Shown in pieces: positions 41,201-49,581 of a DNA stretch of 64,000 bases; positions within the stretch are counted from its first letter, which is position 1; every line of letters starts with the position of its first letter. The stretch spans positions 38,577 through 102,576 of the forward strand of contig NZ_JANIIC010000041.1 in the NCBI RefSeq assembly GCF_024519315.1. Direction: 5' to 3'. This DNA is from Streptomyces malaysiensis subsp. samsunensis (lineage in GTDB: Bacteria; Actinomycetota; Actinomycetes; Streptomycetales; Streptomycetaceae). A program made the translations under genes and the position numbers. The notes under the pieces were generated by a model that searched no databases, was not told the DNA's origin, and saw only the letters and a list, made by a program, of their open reading frames with translations.

Positions 41201-42301
41201 CTACCTCGCGTCCGGCCGGACCACGCCCAGGATCGGCATCGAGCCCGCGCCCGCGACCGTGACCTGACGGCCCGGTCGGGGGGCGTGGATCATCGCACCG
41301 CTGCCGACGTACATCCCCACATGGCTCGCGTCCCTGAAGTAGATGATGAGATCACCCGGGCGCATGTCCCGCACGCTCACCTTCGGCAGCAGCCTCCACT
41401 GCTCCTGCGAGGTCCGCGGGATCGTCCGGCCGGCCGCCGACCACGCCCGCTGGGTCAGCCCCGAGCAGTCATAGGTGTCGGGGCCCACCGCGCCCCACAC
41501 ATAGTCCTTGCCGAGCTGGTCCTTTGCGAAGTCGACGGCGCGTCCGCCCATCGCGGTGGCGCCGCTGCCCAGCTTCCGCAGTATCCCGGTGTCCAGCCAC
41601 TTCGCCTGCGCGCCACGGGCCTTGTCCTCCTCCAGCCGGCGCAGCCGCTCCCGTTCGTCCTTCGCCAGCCGGGACTCCAGCCGCTGCGCCCGGGCCAGTT
41701 TGCGCAGAATCTCCTTCTTCGCCGCCGCCTTCTTCGCCCGGCTCCGGTCCAGCCGTTCCCACTCCTGGGAGGCGGAGTCGGCGTAGCGGTCGAGCGCCAC
41801 CTGGGTGCGCTCCAGACGGCCGATCAGACCGTGGGTCGCCTGCTGGCCCTTGCGCGCGAGCGTGACCCCGTCGAGGAAGTCGCCCGGGTCGCCGTTGAGG
41901 AACAGCCGCGCCTCCGCCGGCATCCCGCCGCCCCGGTACTGCGCCCGCGCCATCGCCCCGGCCCGCTTGCGCAGCCCGGCCATCTCCTTCTGGGCCTTCA
42001 CCACGGCTCGAGCGATCTTCAGGATGGCCTTCTCCTGACGGGCCTGCCGCTCCCGCGCGAGGTTGTACGCGTCCGTGGCCGACTCCGCCTTGCGGTAGAG
42101 CCCGTCGACCTCCTGACGGACCTCCTCCAGGCTCCGGCCCCCGGTCCCGCCGCCACCGTTCCCGCCGCCCGGGCTCGGCGTCGGCCCCGGCTCGCCGGGC
42201 GCGGCGTACGCCGTCTCCGGCACGGCCGACAGCCCCAGCGCGCAGACGAGCGCGGTGGCCGCGGCGACGCTCACACCCCTCCCTTTCCCGTCCCGCCTCA
42301 C
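41201..42301 (-). CDS. secreted NlpC/P60 peptidoglycan endopeptidase with coiled coil
   Basis: A 366-residue RipA/CwlO-like hydrolase. GTG 42301 is preferred (GAGGAG 8 nt upstream); the longer frame to 42409 lacks a ribosome site. A signal peptide ends near AYAAPGEP. A Gly/Pro linker and a long helical coiled coil (about residues 65-235, LEEVRQEVDGLYRKAESATD onward) precede the C-terminal NlpC/P60 domain with DCSGLTQ (Cys), HVGMYVG (His) and IHAPRPG. Such coiled coils hold the catalytic domain inactive until a divisome partner binds. Divergent from pstS. Confidence 0.92.
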   Translation of the reverse strand: MRRDGKGRGVSVAAATALVCALGLSAVPETAYAAPGEPGPTPSPGGGNGGGGTGGRSLEEVRQEVDGLYRKAESATDAYNLARERQARQEKAILKIARAVVKAQKEMAGLRKRAGAMARAQYRGGGMPAEARLFLNGDPGDFLDGVTLARKGQQATHGLIGRLERTQVALDRYADSASQEWERLDRSRAKKAAAKKEILRKLARAQRLESRLAKDERERLRRLEEDKARGAQAKWLDTGILRKLGSGATAMGGRAVDFAKDQLGKDYVWGAVGPDTYDCSGLTQRAWSAAGRTIPRTSQEQWRLLPKVSVRDMRPGDLIIYFRDASHVGMYVGSGAMIHAPRPGRQVTVAGAGSMPILGVVRPDAR

Positions 42302-42577
42302 CCGCGGTCTCCTCTCGTTCCGCTCCGGCCGTGCGCGCTCCTGTCCCTCCAGCGCGCCAGACCTGACGTACCGGCACGTAGGGACGGATAGTGACATGCC
42401 GTACCGCAATTCGACAGAGACACGCGCCGGTTACGCCGGCAGCCACCCCGATCCGGTTCACCGGACGGGTGTCGCACACGTGTCGGACGGACCTGGCAGA
42501 ACCTCCGCAAGGGGGTCGTCCGCGTTGCGATCCGGCCGTGACCTGGCCGTGACATGGCCACCACACTGACGGCCGAG
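42302..42577. other. promoter region of the NlpC/P60 gene
   Basis: About 275 bp upstream of the hydrolase, between it and the PHO boxes of pstS. On the minus strand there is a short GCCGG(cgtaa)CCGGC hairpin at about 42430-42444 in a likely leader. The leader was checked for a c-di-AMP (ydaO) riboswitch, common before Streptomyces wall hydrolases, but the conserved core could not be matched by eye. Confidence 0.4.
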
Positions 42578-42617
42578 GTTCACCATCCGTTAACTCACCC
42601 CCTCAGGCCGCTTCACC
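42578..42617 (+). promoter_or_regulatory. pstS: PHO box (PhoP-binding direct repeats) of pstS
   Basis: GTTCACC at 42578-42584, GTTAACT at 42589-42595 and CTTCACC at 42611-42617 lie in the same 11-nt register (42578, 42589, 42611). The Streptomyces PHO box is made of 11-nt direct repeat units of GTTCACC type bound by PhoP on low phosphate. The site is 128-167 bp before the pstS start. Activation of the operon by PhoP is well known in the genus. Confidence 0.85.
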
Positions 42618-42744
42618 TGATCTGCCTACTTTCGGCCCTACTGAGCGTGAGCCGAGTACGGCTCCGGCGAACGCCACAACAAGTGCGCTCAACCCATCTC
42701 GCGCGCCGTCCCCCACCGGCGGCTCCTGGAAGGAACTCCTGAAA

Positions 42745-43872
42745 GTGAAGCTTCAGCGCAAGAACCGGCTTCGCGCCATCGTCGCCGGTGCCCTCGCTGT
42801 CTCCGGCGCCCTTGTCCTCACGGCGTGCGGCTCCGACGACAACAGCGGCGACTCGAAGGACGGCGGCGGCTCCAAGGCCGCCTCCAACATCAAGTGCGAC
42901 GGCAAGGGGCAGCTGCTGGCCTCCGGCTCCTCCGCGCAGAAGAACGCCATGGACCTGTGGATCAAGACCTACGGCGCGGCCTGCAAGGACACCAAGCTCA
43001 ACTACAAGGCCACCGGTTCCGGCGCGGGCATCCAGGAGTTCTTGCAGGGCAAGACCGCCTTCGCGGGCTCCGACTCGGCCCTGAAGCCCGAAGAGGTCAA
43101 GTCCTCCGAGAAGGTGTGCAAGGGCGGCAAGGCCATTGACCTGCCGATGGTCGGCGGCCCGATCGCCGTCGGCTTCAACGTCCCCGGCGTGGACAAGCTG
43201 ACGCTCAACGCCGAGACCCTCGCCAAGATCTTCGACTCCGAGATCACCAAGTGGGACGACCCCGCGATCAAGGCGCTGAACAAGGACGCGAAGCTCCCGA
43301 GCCTCAAGATCCAGGCGTTCCACCGCTCCGACGAGTCGGGCACCACGGATAACTTCACCAAGTACCTCAAGGCCGCCGCCCCCAAGGCGTGGCCGCATGA
43401 GCCGGGCAAGGCGTGGGAAGGCAAGGGCGGCCAGTCGGCCGACGGCTCCTCCGGTGTCTCCTCGCAGGTCAAGCAGGTCTCGGGGGCCATCTCGTACTTC
43501 GAGCTGTCCTACGCGACCGCGAACAGCATCAAGACCGTCGACCTGGACACCGGCGCCTCCGCCCCGGTCCAGGCCACCGTCGACAACGCCTCCGCGGCCA
43601 TCTCCGAGGCCAAGATCAAGGGCACCGGCAGCGACCTGGCCCTGGACCTGGCGTACGACACCAAGGCCGCCAACGCCTACCCGATCACCCTGGTGACCTA
43701 CGAGATCGCCTGTGACAAGGGCAACAAGGCGGACACCCTGGCCGCCACCAAGTCCTTCCTGACCTACATCGCCAGCGAGGACGGCCAGACCTCCCTCAAG
43801 GAGCTCGGCTACGCCCCGCTGCCGACCGAGATCGCCAACAAGGTCCGCGAGAGCGTCAAGAGCCTCTCCTGA
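42745..43872 (+). CDS. pstS: phosphate-binding lipoprotein PstS
   Basis: A 375-residue phosphate-binding protein of the high-affinity Pst transporter. Signal peptide with lipobox LTAC, Cys28, and a Ser/Gly/Lys linker follow. Phosphate-binding motifs are visible: ASGSSAQKNAMDLW, TGSGAGIQEF, AFAGSDSAL, and HRSDESGTTDNFTKYL. GTG 42745 follows GGAAGGAAC. PHO boxes lie upstream; a strong hairpin separates it from pstC, so pstS transcript is probably made or kept in excess. Confidence 0.95.
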   Translation: MKLQRKNRLRAIVAGALAVSGALVLTACGSDDNSGDSKDGGGSKAASNIKCDGKGQLLASGSSAQKNAMDLWIKTYGAACKDTKLNYKATGSGAGIQEFLQGKTAFAGSDSALKPEEVKSSEKVCKGGKAIDLPMVGGPIAVGFNVPGVDKLTLNAETLAKIFDSEITKWDDPAIKALNKDAKLPSLKIQAFHRSDESGTTDNFTKYLKAAAPKAWPHEPGKAWEGKGGQSADGSSGVSSQVKQVSGAISYFELSYATANSIKTVDLDTGASAPVQATVDNASAAISEAKIKGTGSDLALDLAYDTKAANAYPITLVTYEIACDKGNKADTLAATKSFLTYIASEDGQTSLKELGYAPLPTEIANKVRESVKSLS

Positions 43873-43877
43873 CCCGA

Positions 43878-43925
43878 ATGCGGCTGACTCCGCCAAGGCA
43901 ATCGCCGCGGCGGAGTCAGCCGCAT
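43878..43925 (+). terminator. 17-bp hairpin between pstS and pstC
   Basis: The 17-nt arms at 43878-43894 (ATGCGGCTGACTCCGCC) and 43909-43925 pair without a mismatch around a 14-nt loop. It starts 6 nt after the pstS stop. As in other high-flux transport operons it may act as a leaky terminator and a 3' stabiliser that raises pstS above pstCAB. Confidence 0.85.
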
Positions 43926-43987
43926 CGTCCGGTGCACCGCCGCACCAGGAGCCTCATCCGCATCAGGCTCCGCAGACCGGAGAACTC

Positions 43988-44977
43988 ATGAAAACGGACA
44001 TAGAACCCACATCATCAGCCGCCGGGTCACCATCCAAGGTCAAGACCCGCTCCACCGGACGCGCCGGTGACAAGATCTTCCTCGGCCTCTCCCGTGGTTC
44101 CGGTATCGCCCTCCTGGTGATCATGGCGGCCATCGCGGCCTTCCTCACCTACCGAGCCGCCATCGCGATCTCCAAGGACGAGGCCAACTTCCTCACCACC
44201 TTCGAGTGGAACACCGGCACCTCACCGATGCGGTTCGGCATCGCCGTCCTCGCCTACGGCACGGTCGTCAGCTCGATCATCGCGATGGTCATCGCGGTTC
44301 CGGTCGCGGTGGGCATCGCGCTGTTCATCTCGCACTACGCCCCGCGCCGGCTGGCCACCCCGGTCGCCTACGTCATCGACCTGCTCGCCGCGGTCCCCAG
44401 CATCGTCTACGGCCTGTGGGGCGCGCTCTTCCTGGTGCCGCATCTGACCGGCCTCTACACCTGGTTCGACGACTACCTGGGCTGGACCGGGATCTTCAGC
44501 TACCAGGGCGGCGCCGCCCGCTCCCTGTTCACCGTCGGCATCCTGCTGGCGATCATGATCCTGCCGATCGTCACCAGCGTGAGCCGCGAGGTGTTCCGGC
44601 AGGTCCCGAAGATGCACGAGGAGGCGGCGCTCGCGCTCGGCGCGACCCGCTGGGAGGTCATCCGGATGTCGGTCCTCCCCTTCGGCCGCTCCGGCATCAT
44701 CAGCGCCTCGATGCTGGGCCTGGGCCGCGCGCTCGGCGAGACCATGGCGGTCGCCACCGTGCTGTCCCCCAACTTCCTGATCGAGACCAGCCTGCTGGAC
44801 CCGGGCGGCGGCACCTTCGCCCAGAACATCGCCAGCCGCTTCAAGGAAGCCGGCAACGACGGCCGTGACGCGCTGATCTCCTCCGGTCTGGTGCTGTTCG
44901 TCATCACCCTGCTGGTGAACGGCGCGGCGCGAATGATCATCGCCCGCCGCAAGGAGTACTCGGGGACCGCGGCATGA
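43988..44977 (+). CDS. pstC: phosphate ABC permease PstC
   Basis: A 329-residue permease with six main membrane helices and the EAA-type loop (VFRQVPKMHEEAALALGATR, residues about 200-219). A basic N-terminal tail of about 40 residues precedes the first helix. It pairs with PstA. Its stop overlaps the ATG of the first junction repeat (ATGA, 44974-44977), not of pstA directly. Confidence 0.95.
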   Translation: MKTDIEPTSSAAGSPSKVKTRSTGRAGDKIFLGLSRGSGIALLVIMAAIAAFLTYRAAIAISKDEANFLTTFEWNTGTSPMRFGIAVLAYGTVVSSIIAMVIAVPVAVGIALFISHYAPRRLATPVAYVIDLLAAVPSIVYGLWGALFLVPHLTGLYTWFDDYLGWTGIFSYQGGAARSLFTVGILLAIMILPIVTSVSREVFRQVPKMHEEAALALGATRWEVIRMSVLPFGRSGIISASMLGLGRALGETMAVATVLSPNFLIETSLLDPGGGTFAQNIASRFKEAGNDGRDALISSGLVLFVITLLVNGAARMIIARRKEYSGTAA

Positions 44978-45072
44978 GCGACGCACACGCGGCCACTGCG
45001 CCGCAGAAGACGACGAAACCCGCACCTCTGCGCCGCGTGGGCGGAGAAGCGAATGTAAGAGACACCGCATGA
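44974..45072 (+). repeat. junction repeat copy B (95-bp unit, 32-codon frame)
   Basis: First of two tandem repeats between pstC and pstA. The 32-codon frame (MSDAHAATAPQK to GGEANVRDTA) starts inside the pstC stop and ends inside the ATG of copy C. It is identical to copy C over the first 70 nt, then lacks 24 nt present in the other copies, the part that encodes the centre of the predicted hairpin. This near identity suggests a recent tandem duplication followed by an in-frame deletion. Confidence 0.8.
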
Positions 45073-45191
45073 GCGACGCACACGCGGCCACTGCGCCGCA
45101 GAAGACGACGAAACCCGCACCTCTGCGCCGCGTGGGCGACAGTCACATCAGCCGCTGGCGCGGCGGAGCGAATGTAGGGGGCACGGCATGA
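45069..45191 (+). repeat. junction repeat copy C (119-bp unit, 40-codon frame)
   Basis: Full-length second tandem copy. The 40-codon frame (MSDAHAATAPQK to WRGGANVGGTA) overlaps copy B at its start (45069-45072) and the pstA ATG at its end (45188-45191). A GGGGG stretch near its 3' end provides the pstA ribosome site. It is about 87% identical to copy A at 16364-16486; about 16 differences fall 7, 4 and 5 at codon positions 1, 2 and 3, so there is no sign of selection on the peptide. GCATGAGC stands at every boundary. Confidence 0.8.
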
Positions 45192-46258
45192 GCAGTAACG
45201 CTGTCGTTGACAAGGGCGGCTCTCGCCACGGTTCGAGCCTTCAGCAGGCCCGGCTGCCGCGATGGGCCCCGTACGCCCTGGTCGTGGTCTCGCTGGCCCT
45301 GGGGGCGGGCATCGGCACCGCCCTGGGAATGGACAGTCCGTTCCAGTGGGGCCTGTTCGCCGCCCTGGTGTTCATCGTCGCCTCGTACGTCCTCGGCGCG
45401 GTGGTCGAGGGTGGCCGGCAGGCCAGGGACCGGCTGGCCACCAGTCTGGTGTGGGTCTGCTTCCTGCTCGCCGTCGTCCCGCTGCTCTCCCTGATCTGGG
45501 AGACCGTCGACCGGGGCCGGACGGTGCTCGACGGCTACTTCCTGGGCCACTCCATGGAGGGTGTGCAGACGATCCTGCCCGGCGGTGGCGCGTACCACGC
45601 GATCATCGGCACCCTGGAGCAGGTCGGCCTCGCCGCCCTCATCGCCGTTCCGATCGGCCTGCTGACCGCCATCTACCTGGTGGAGTACGGGCGCGGCAAG
45701 CTGGCGAAGGCCGTCACCTTCTTCGTCGATGTGATGACCGGTATCCCCTCGATCGTGGCCGGTCTGTTCATCCTCAGCTTCTGGATCATCATTCTCGGCT
45801 TCAGCTACTCGGGCTTCGCCGGTGCCATGGCGCTGGCCATCCTGATGATGCCGATCGTCGTCCGCTCGACCGAGGAAATGCTCAAGCTGGTCCCGGACGA
45901 GCTGCGTGAGGCGTCCCTCGCGCTCGGCGTGCCCAAGTGGCGCACCATCCTCAAGGTGGTGCTGCCCACCGCGATCGGCGGAATCACCACCGGTGTGATG
46001 CTCGCGGTCGCCCGAGTCGCCGGCGAGTCCGCGCCCATCGTGCTGCTGGTCTTCGGCGCCACGGGGATCAACAACAACCCGTTCGAAGGCGCTCAGTCGT
46101 CGCTGCCCTACTACATCTACGAGCAGTGGCAGCTCGGCAACGAAGCCTCCTTCAACCGGGCCTGGGCAGCGGCGCTCGTGCTCATCGCCTTCGTCATGAT
46201 CCTGAACCTGGTGGCCCGCGGCATCGCCCGCTGGAAGGCCCCGAAGTCCGGCCGCTGA
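45188..46258 (+). CDS. pstA: phosphate ABC permease PstA
   Basis: A 356-residue permease with six core helices plus an N-terminal pair; the EAA-type loop (LVPDELREASLALGVPKWRT) is clear. The start ATG overlaps the stop of the junction repeat copy C. AGGGGGCACGGC before it is a plausible ribosome site carried by the repeat itself. Part of pstSCAB. Confidence 0.95.
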   Translation: MSSNAVVDKGGSRHGSSLQQARLPRWAPYALVVVSLALGAGIGTALGMDSPFQWGLFAALVFIVASYVLGAVVEGGRQARDRLATSLVWVCFLLAVVPLLSLIWETVDRGRTVLDGYFLGHSMEGVQTILPGGGAYHAIIGTLEQVGLAALIAVPIGLLTAIYLVEYGRGKLAKAVTFFVDVMTGIPSIVAGLFILSFWIIILGFSYSGFAGAMALAILMMPIVVRSTEEMLKLVPDELREASLALGVPKWRTILKVVLPTAIGGITTGVMLAVARVAGESAPIVLLVFGATGINNNPFEGAQSSLPYYIYEQWQLGNEASFNRAWAAALVLIAFVMILNLVARGIARWKAPKSGR

Positions 46259-46284
46259 GGCCAAGAAGAAGAGAAGTGATTCAC

Positions 46285-47061
46285 ATGGCCAAGCGCATCG
46301 ACGTCAGCGGGCTGACCGCCTACTACGGCAGCCACAAAGCCATCGAGGACATCTCGATGACGGTCGAGCCCCGCTCGGTGACCGCCTTCATCGGACCGTC
46401 GGGCTGCGGCAAGTCCACCTTCCTGCGCACCCTCAACCGGATGCACGAGGTCACCCCTGGCGGCCGGGTCGAGGGCAAGGTGATGCTCGACGACGAGAAC
46501 CTCTACGGCTCGGGGGTGGACCCGGTCTCCGTGCGGCGCACGGTCGGCATGGTCTTCCAGCGCCCCAACCCGTTCCCGACGATGTCCATCTTCGAGAACG
46601 TCGCCGCCGGGCTGAAGCTCAACGGCTCGTACAAGAAGAGCGAGCTCGAGAACGTCGTCGAGAAGTCCCTCAAGGGCGCCAACCTGTGGAACGAGGTCAA
46701 GGACCGGCTCAACAAGCCGGGCGCCGGCCTCTCCGGCGGTCAGCAGCAGCGGCTGTGCATCGCCCGCGCCATCGCGGTCGAGCCCGCCGTGCTGCTGATG
46801 GACGAGCCCTGCTCGGCGCTCGACCCGATCTCCACGCTCGCCATCGAGGACCTGATCGGTGAGCTCAAGGAGCGCTTCACGATCGTCATCGTGACGCACA
46901 ACATGCAGCAGGCGGCGCGCGTCTCGGACCGTACGGCCTTCTTCAACCTGGCCGGTGTCGGCCAGCCGGGCAAGCTCATCGAGATCGACGAGACCGAGCG
47001 GATCTTCTCCAACCCGTCGGTGCAGGCGACCGAGGACTACATCTCGGGCCGCTTCGGCTGA
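46285..47061 (+). CDS. pstB: phosphate ABC ATPase PstB
   Basis: A 258-residue ATPase: Walker A GPSGCGKST, Q-loop FQRPNPFP, signature LSGGQQQRLCIARA, Walker B LLMDEPCSALD and the switch His in VIVTHNMQQA. The start ATG at 46285 follows AGAAGAGAAG. It completes the Pst transporter 26 bp after pstA. No phoU gene follows, unlike in E. coli. Confidence 0.96.
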   Translation: MAKRIDVSGLTAYYGSHKAIEDISMTVEPRSVTAFIGPSGCGKSTFLRTLNRMHEVTPGGRVEGKVMLDDENLYGSGVDPVSVRRTVGMVFQRPNPFPTMSIFENVAAGLKLNGSYKKSELENVVEKSLKGANLWNEVKDRLNKPGAGLSGGQQQRLCIARAIAVEPAVLLMDEPCSALDPISTLAIEDLIGELKERFTIVIVTHNMQQAARVSDRTAFFNLAGVGQPGKLIEIDETERIFSNPSVQATEDYISGRFG

Positions 47062-47134
47062 TCAGGCCCCTCGCGCGACCGGCGAGGAAAGAACGTCCTG
47101 CGGTGCTGCATGGCGGTGCCACCGCAAGACGAAA

Positions 47135-47165
47135 GGGCCCGCCCCTGGCTCCCGGGGGCGGGCCC
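47135..47165. terminator. terminator between pstB and pit
   Basis: GGGCCCGCCCC at 47135-47145 pairs with GGGGCGGGCCC at 47155-47165, 11 bp with a 9-nt loop, flanked by AAA and ACTTT so that the stem extends and both directions carry a short T-run. It can end the rightward pst and leftward pit operons. Confidence 0.85.
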
Positions 47166-47206
47166 ACTTTCATGGGTCCACTTCGTGCACGGCGTCAGCG
47201 TGCGGC

Positions 47207-47261
47207 GATCAGGTTCGGCGTACGGCGATCAGGTTCGGCGTACAGATCAGGTTCGGCGTAC
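47207..47261. repeat. three tandem 17-bp repeats at the 3' end of pit
   Basis: GATCAGGTTCGGCGTAC occurs at 47207-47223, 47227-47243 and 47245-47261 without a mismatch, with 3 and 1 nt between. The last copy ends 3 bp from the pit stop codon. On the pit strand it reads GTACGCCGAACCTGATC three times just after the stop. No role is known to me. Confidence 0.8.
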
Positions 47262-47264
47262 GGC

Positions 47265-48263
47265 TCACCCGAAGGCCAGGTTGACGATCCAGTAGCTGAG
47301 TGCGGCGACTCCGGCCGCCGCGGGCATGGTGATGAACCAGCCGAGAACGATGTTCTTCGCGACCCCCCAGCGGACCGCGCTCACCCGCTTCGTAGCCCCC
47401 ACACCCATGATCGCCGAGGTGATGACATGGGTGGTCGAGATGGGCGCCTGGAACATGAACGACGCCGTGTACATGACCCCCGCCGCCGTGGTCTCCGCCG
47501 CGAACCCCTGCGGCGGGTCCAGCTCGATGATCCGCCGTCCCAGCGTGCGCATGATGCGCCAGCCGCCCGCGTAGGTGCCGAGCGACAGCATCGCGGCGCA
47601 GGCGATCTTCACCCACACCGGAATCGCGTCGCCTTCGTCCTCGACACCCCCGATGACCAGGGCCATCACCACGACACCCATGGTCTTCTGGGCGTCCTGG
47701 AGGCCGTGGCCGAGCGCCATGCCCGCCGCCGAGACGGTCTGCGCTATCCGGAAGCCGCGCTTGGCCTTGTGCGGGTTCGTGTCACGGAACAGCCAGAGGA
47801 TGATCACCATCACGAAGTAGCCCAATATCAGGCCGACGATGGGCGAGATGACCATCGGGATGACGACCTTCTCCAGCACCCCGTCCCAGTGGACCGTGCT
47901 CGCCCCCGCGAGTGCCGCGCCCACCAGCCCGCCGAACAGCGCGTGCGAGGAGGAGGACGGCAGACCGAAGTACCAGGTCACCATGTTCCAGGTGATCGCG
48001 CCGACCAGCCCGGCGAACAAGATCATCATGCCTTGATCGCCGGTGGGGGTGGCGATCAGGCCCTCGCTGACCGTCTTGGCGACGCCGCTGCCGAGGAAGG
48101 CACCCGCGAGGTTCATCACGGCGGCCATGGCGAGCGCCGCCCGCGGGGTCAGCGCCCGGGTGGAGACCGAGGTCGCGATCGCGTTGGCCGAGTCGTGGAA
48201 GCCGTTGGTATAGGTGAAGAAGAGCGCGACCGCGATGGTCACGACAAGCGCGAAGGTGTCCAT
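47265..48263 (-). CDS. pit: low-affinity inorganic phosphate transporter PitA-like
   Basis: A 332-residue PiT-family membrane protein with about ten helices and the two signature repeats: FTYTNGFHDSANAIATSVST near the N-terminus and FMFQAPISTTHVITSAIMG near the C-terminus. It imports metal-phosphate with protons. The gene follows the DUF47 gene with 8 bp between, the classic pit accessory pair. Opposite to pst, ending at a shared terminator. Confidence 0.94.
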   Translation of the reverse strand: MDTFALVVTIAVALFFTYTNGFHDSANAIATSVSTRALTPRAALAMAAVMNLAGAFLGSGVAKTVSEGLIATPTGDQGMMILFAGLVGAITWNMVTWYFGLPSSSSHALFGGLVGAALAGASTVHWDGVLEKVVIPMVISPIVGLILGYFVMVIILWLFRDTNPHKAKRGFRIAQTVSAAGMALGHGLQDAQKTMGVVVMALVIGGVEDEGDAIPVWVKIACAAMLSLGTYAGGWRIMRTLGRRIIELDPPQGFAAETTAAGVMYTASFMFQAPISTTHVITSAIMGVGATKRVSAVRWGVAKNIVLGWFITMPAAAGVAALSYWIVNLAFG

Positions 48264-48271
48264 GCCGGGGC

Positions 48272-48892
48272 TCAGGACTCCTTGACGGCGATGGTCTCGA
48301 CCGTGTTGGCCACGTGCTCGAAGGCGTCGGCCGCTTCCTCCAGCACATCGACGATCTGCTTGAGCTTGAGCACCTCTATCGCGTCGTACTTACCGTTGAA
48401 GAGGTGGGCCAGGAGCTTGCGGTGGATCTGGTCCGCCTGGTTCTCCAGCCGGTTGACCTCGATCCAGTACTCCGTGAGGTTGGTCATGGTGCGCAGATTC
48501 GGCATCGCCTCGGCGGTCAGCTCGGCCGCCCGCGCCAGCACCTCGATCTGCTGCTCGACCCCCTTGGGCAGCTCTTCGACCTGGTAGAGGACGACCAGGT
48601 CGACCGCCTCCTCCATGAAATCCATGATGTCGTCGAGGGACGAGGCCAGGGAGTAGATGTCCTCGCGGTCGAACGGTGTGATGAAGGAGGAGTTCAGCTG
48701 GTGGAAGATCGCGTGCGTGGCATCGTCCCCCGCGTGCTCCGCGGCCCTCATCCGCTCTGCGATCTCGGCACGAGCGGAGGAGTCCGCCCCGAGCAATTCC
48801 ATCAGGAGCTTGGAGCCGGTCACGATGTTGTCCGCGGACGCGGCGAACATGTCGTAAAAGCTCGTCTCCCTGGGGGTCAGACGAAAGCGCAC
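48272..48892 (-). CDS. DUF47/PhoU-like accessory protein of the Pit transporter
   Basis: A 206-residue all-helical PhoU-like protein (FRLTPRETSFYDMFAASADN, FITPFDREDIYSLASSLDD, NLTEYWIEVNRLENQADQ). DUF47 proteins are encoded beside pit genes and modulate the transporter. First gene of the operon, divergent from csoR with a 191-bp gap. From memory this is the SCO4137 type. Confidence 0.92.
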   Translation of the reverse strand: MRFRLTPRETSFYDMFAASADNIVTGSKLLMELLGADSSARAEIAERMRAAEHAGDDATHAIFHQLNSSFITPFDREDIYSLASSLDDIMDFMEEAVDLVVLYQVEELPKGVEQQIEVLARAAELTAEAMPNLRTMTNLTEYWIEVNRLENQADQIHRKLLAHLFNGKYDAIEVLKLKQIVDVLEEAADAFEHVANTVETIAVKES

Positions 48893-49031
48893 TGGGGATC
48901 CTCGAATGCAGCGGATGGGGACTCGACGATGCTAGGCGCATCTTCCGGCCACGGTAACCGGCGTCCCCAGTGTCGCCCATCAGGCAGAGTGCTCAGCACG
49001 GGGGCCCGGTTCGACCGGAAAACCCGGTACC

Positions 49032-49052
49032 ATATACCCACTGGGGGTATAT
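49032..49052. promoter_or_regulatory. csoR: CsoR operator
   Basis: ATATACCC at 49032-49039 and GGGTATAT at 49045-49052 are exact inverted repeats with a 5-nt spacer, 31 bp before the csoR start. TACCC-n-GGGTA palindromes of this type are the known copper-CsoR sites in Streptomyces and related bacteria. Autoregulation is expected; the divergent DUF47 gene promoter could also be affected. Confidence 0.85.
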
Positions 49053-49083
49053 GCGGACATAGCGCAATCAACGGGAGGACGCC

Positions 49084-49488
49084 ATGACGACCACGGCAGC
49101 CGATACCACCGCGCCCAACGACGGCGACGAGCGGGGCCAGGCGTCCGGCCACACCTCCGCACAGGACTCCGTACCCCACGGTGGCCATGGGTACGCCAAA
49201 CAAAAGGATCAGCACCTCAAGCGGCTGCGCCGGATCGAGGGACAGATCAGGGGGCTGCAACGGATGGTCGAGGAGGATGTCTACTGCATCGACATACTCA
49301 CCCAGGTCTCGGCCGGCACCAAGGCGCTCCAGTCCTTCGCCCTCCAGTTGCTCGAGGAGCATCTGCGCCACTGTGTCGCCAGCGCGGCCGTGGAGAGCGC
49401 CGCCCGGGGCGAGGAGGAGGGCACGAGCGAGGTCGACACCAAGGTCGCCGAGGCCACGGCGGCCATCGCCCGGCTGCTGCGGACCTGA
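49084..49488 (+). CDS. csoR: copper-sensing repressor CsoR
   Basis: A 134-residue DUF156 repressor. The copper ligands are present: Cys in VYCIDILTQ, His in EEHLRH and the next Cys in RHCVAS (C-H-C). RRIEGQIRGLQRMVEED is the DNA-binding helix. The first 35 residues are a hydrophilic extension with HGGHGYAKQ. Cuprous ion releases the protein from DNA. No copper chaperone or copA gene lies beside it, so it must act on distant targets besides its own promoter. Confidence 0.93.
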   Translation: MTTTAADTTAPNDGDERGQASGHTSAQDSVPHGGHGYAKQKDQHLKRLRRIEGQIRGLQRMVEEDVYCIDILTQVSAGTKALQSFALQLLEEHLRHCVASAAVESAARGEEEGTSEVDTKVAEATAAIARLLRT

Positions 49489-49581
49489 GCACCGGCACCA
49501 TGGCCCGTCCGCGGGCCTGGACATGACCGCCCCCTCGCCGGACGGGGCCGCTGGGCGCCCGCCGGCGAGACGGCGACTCCG

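Noticed and set aside
42302..42577. c-di-AMP (ydaO) riboswitch before the NlpC/P60 gene
   Set aside because: Such switches precede some Streptomyces wall hydrolases, but I could not find the conserved core on the minus strand. A covariance-model search would decide.
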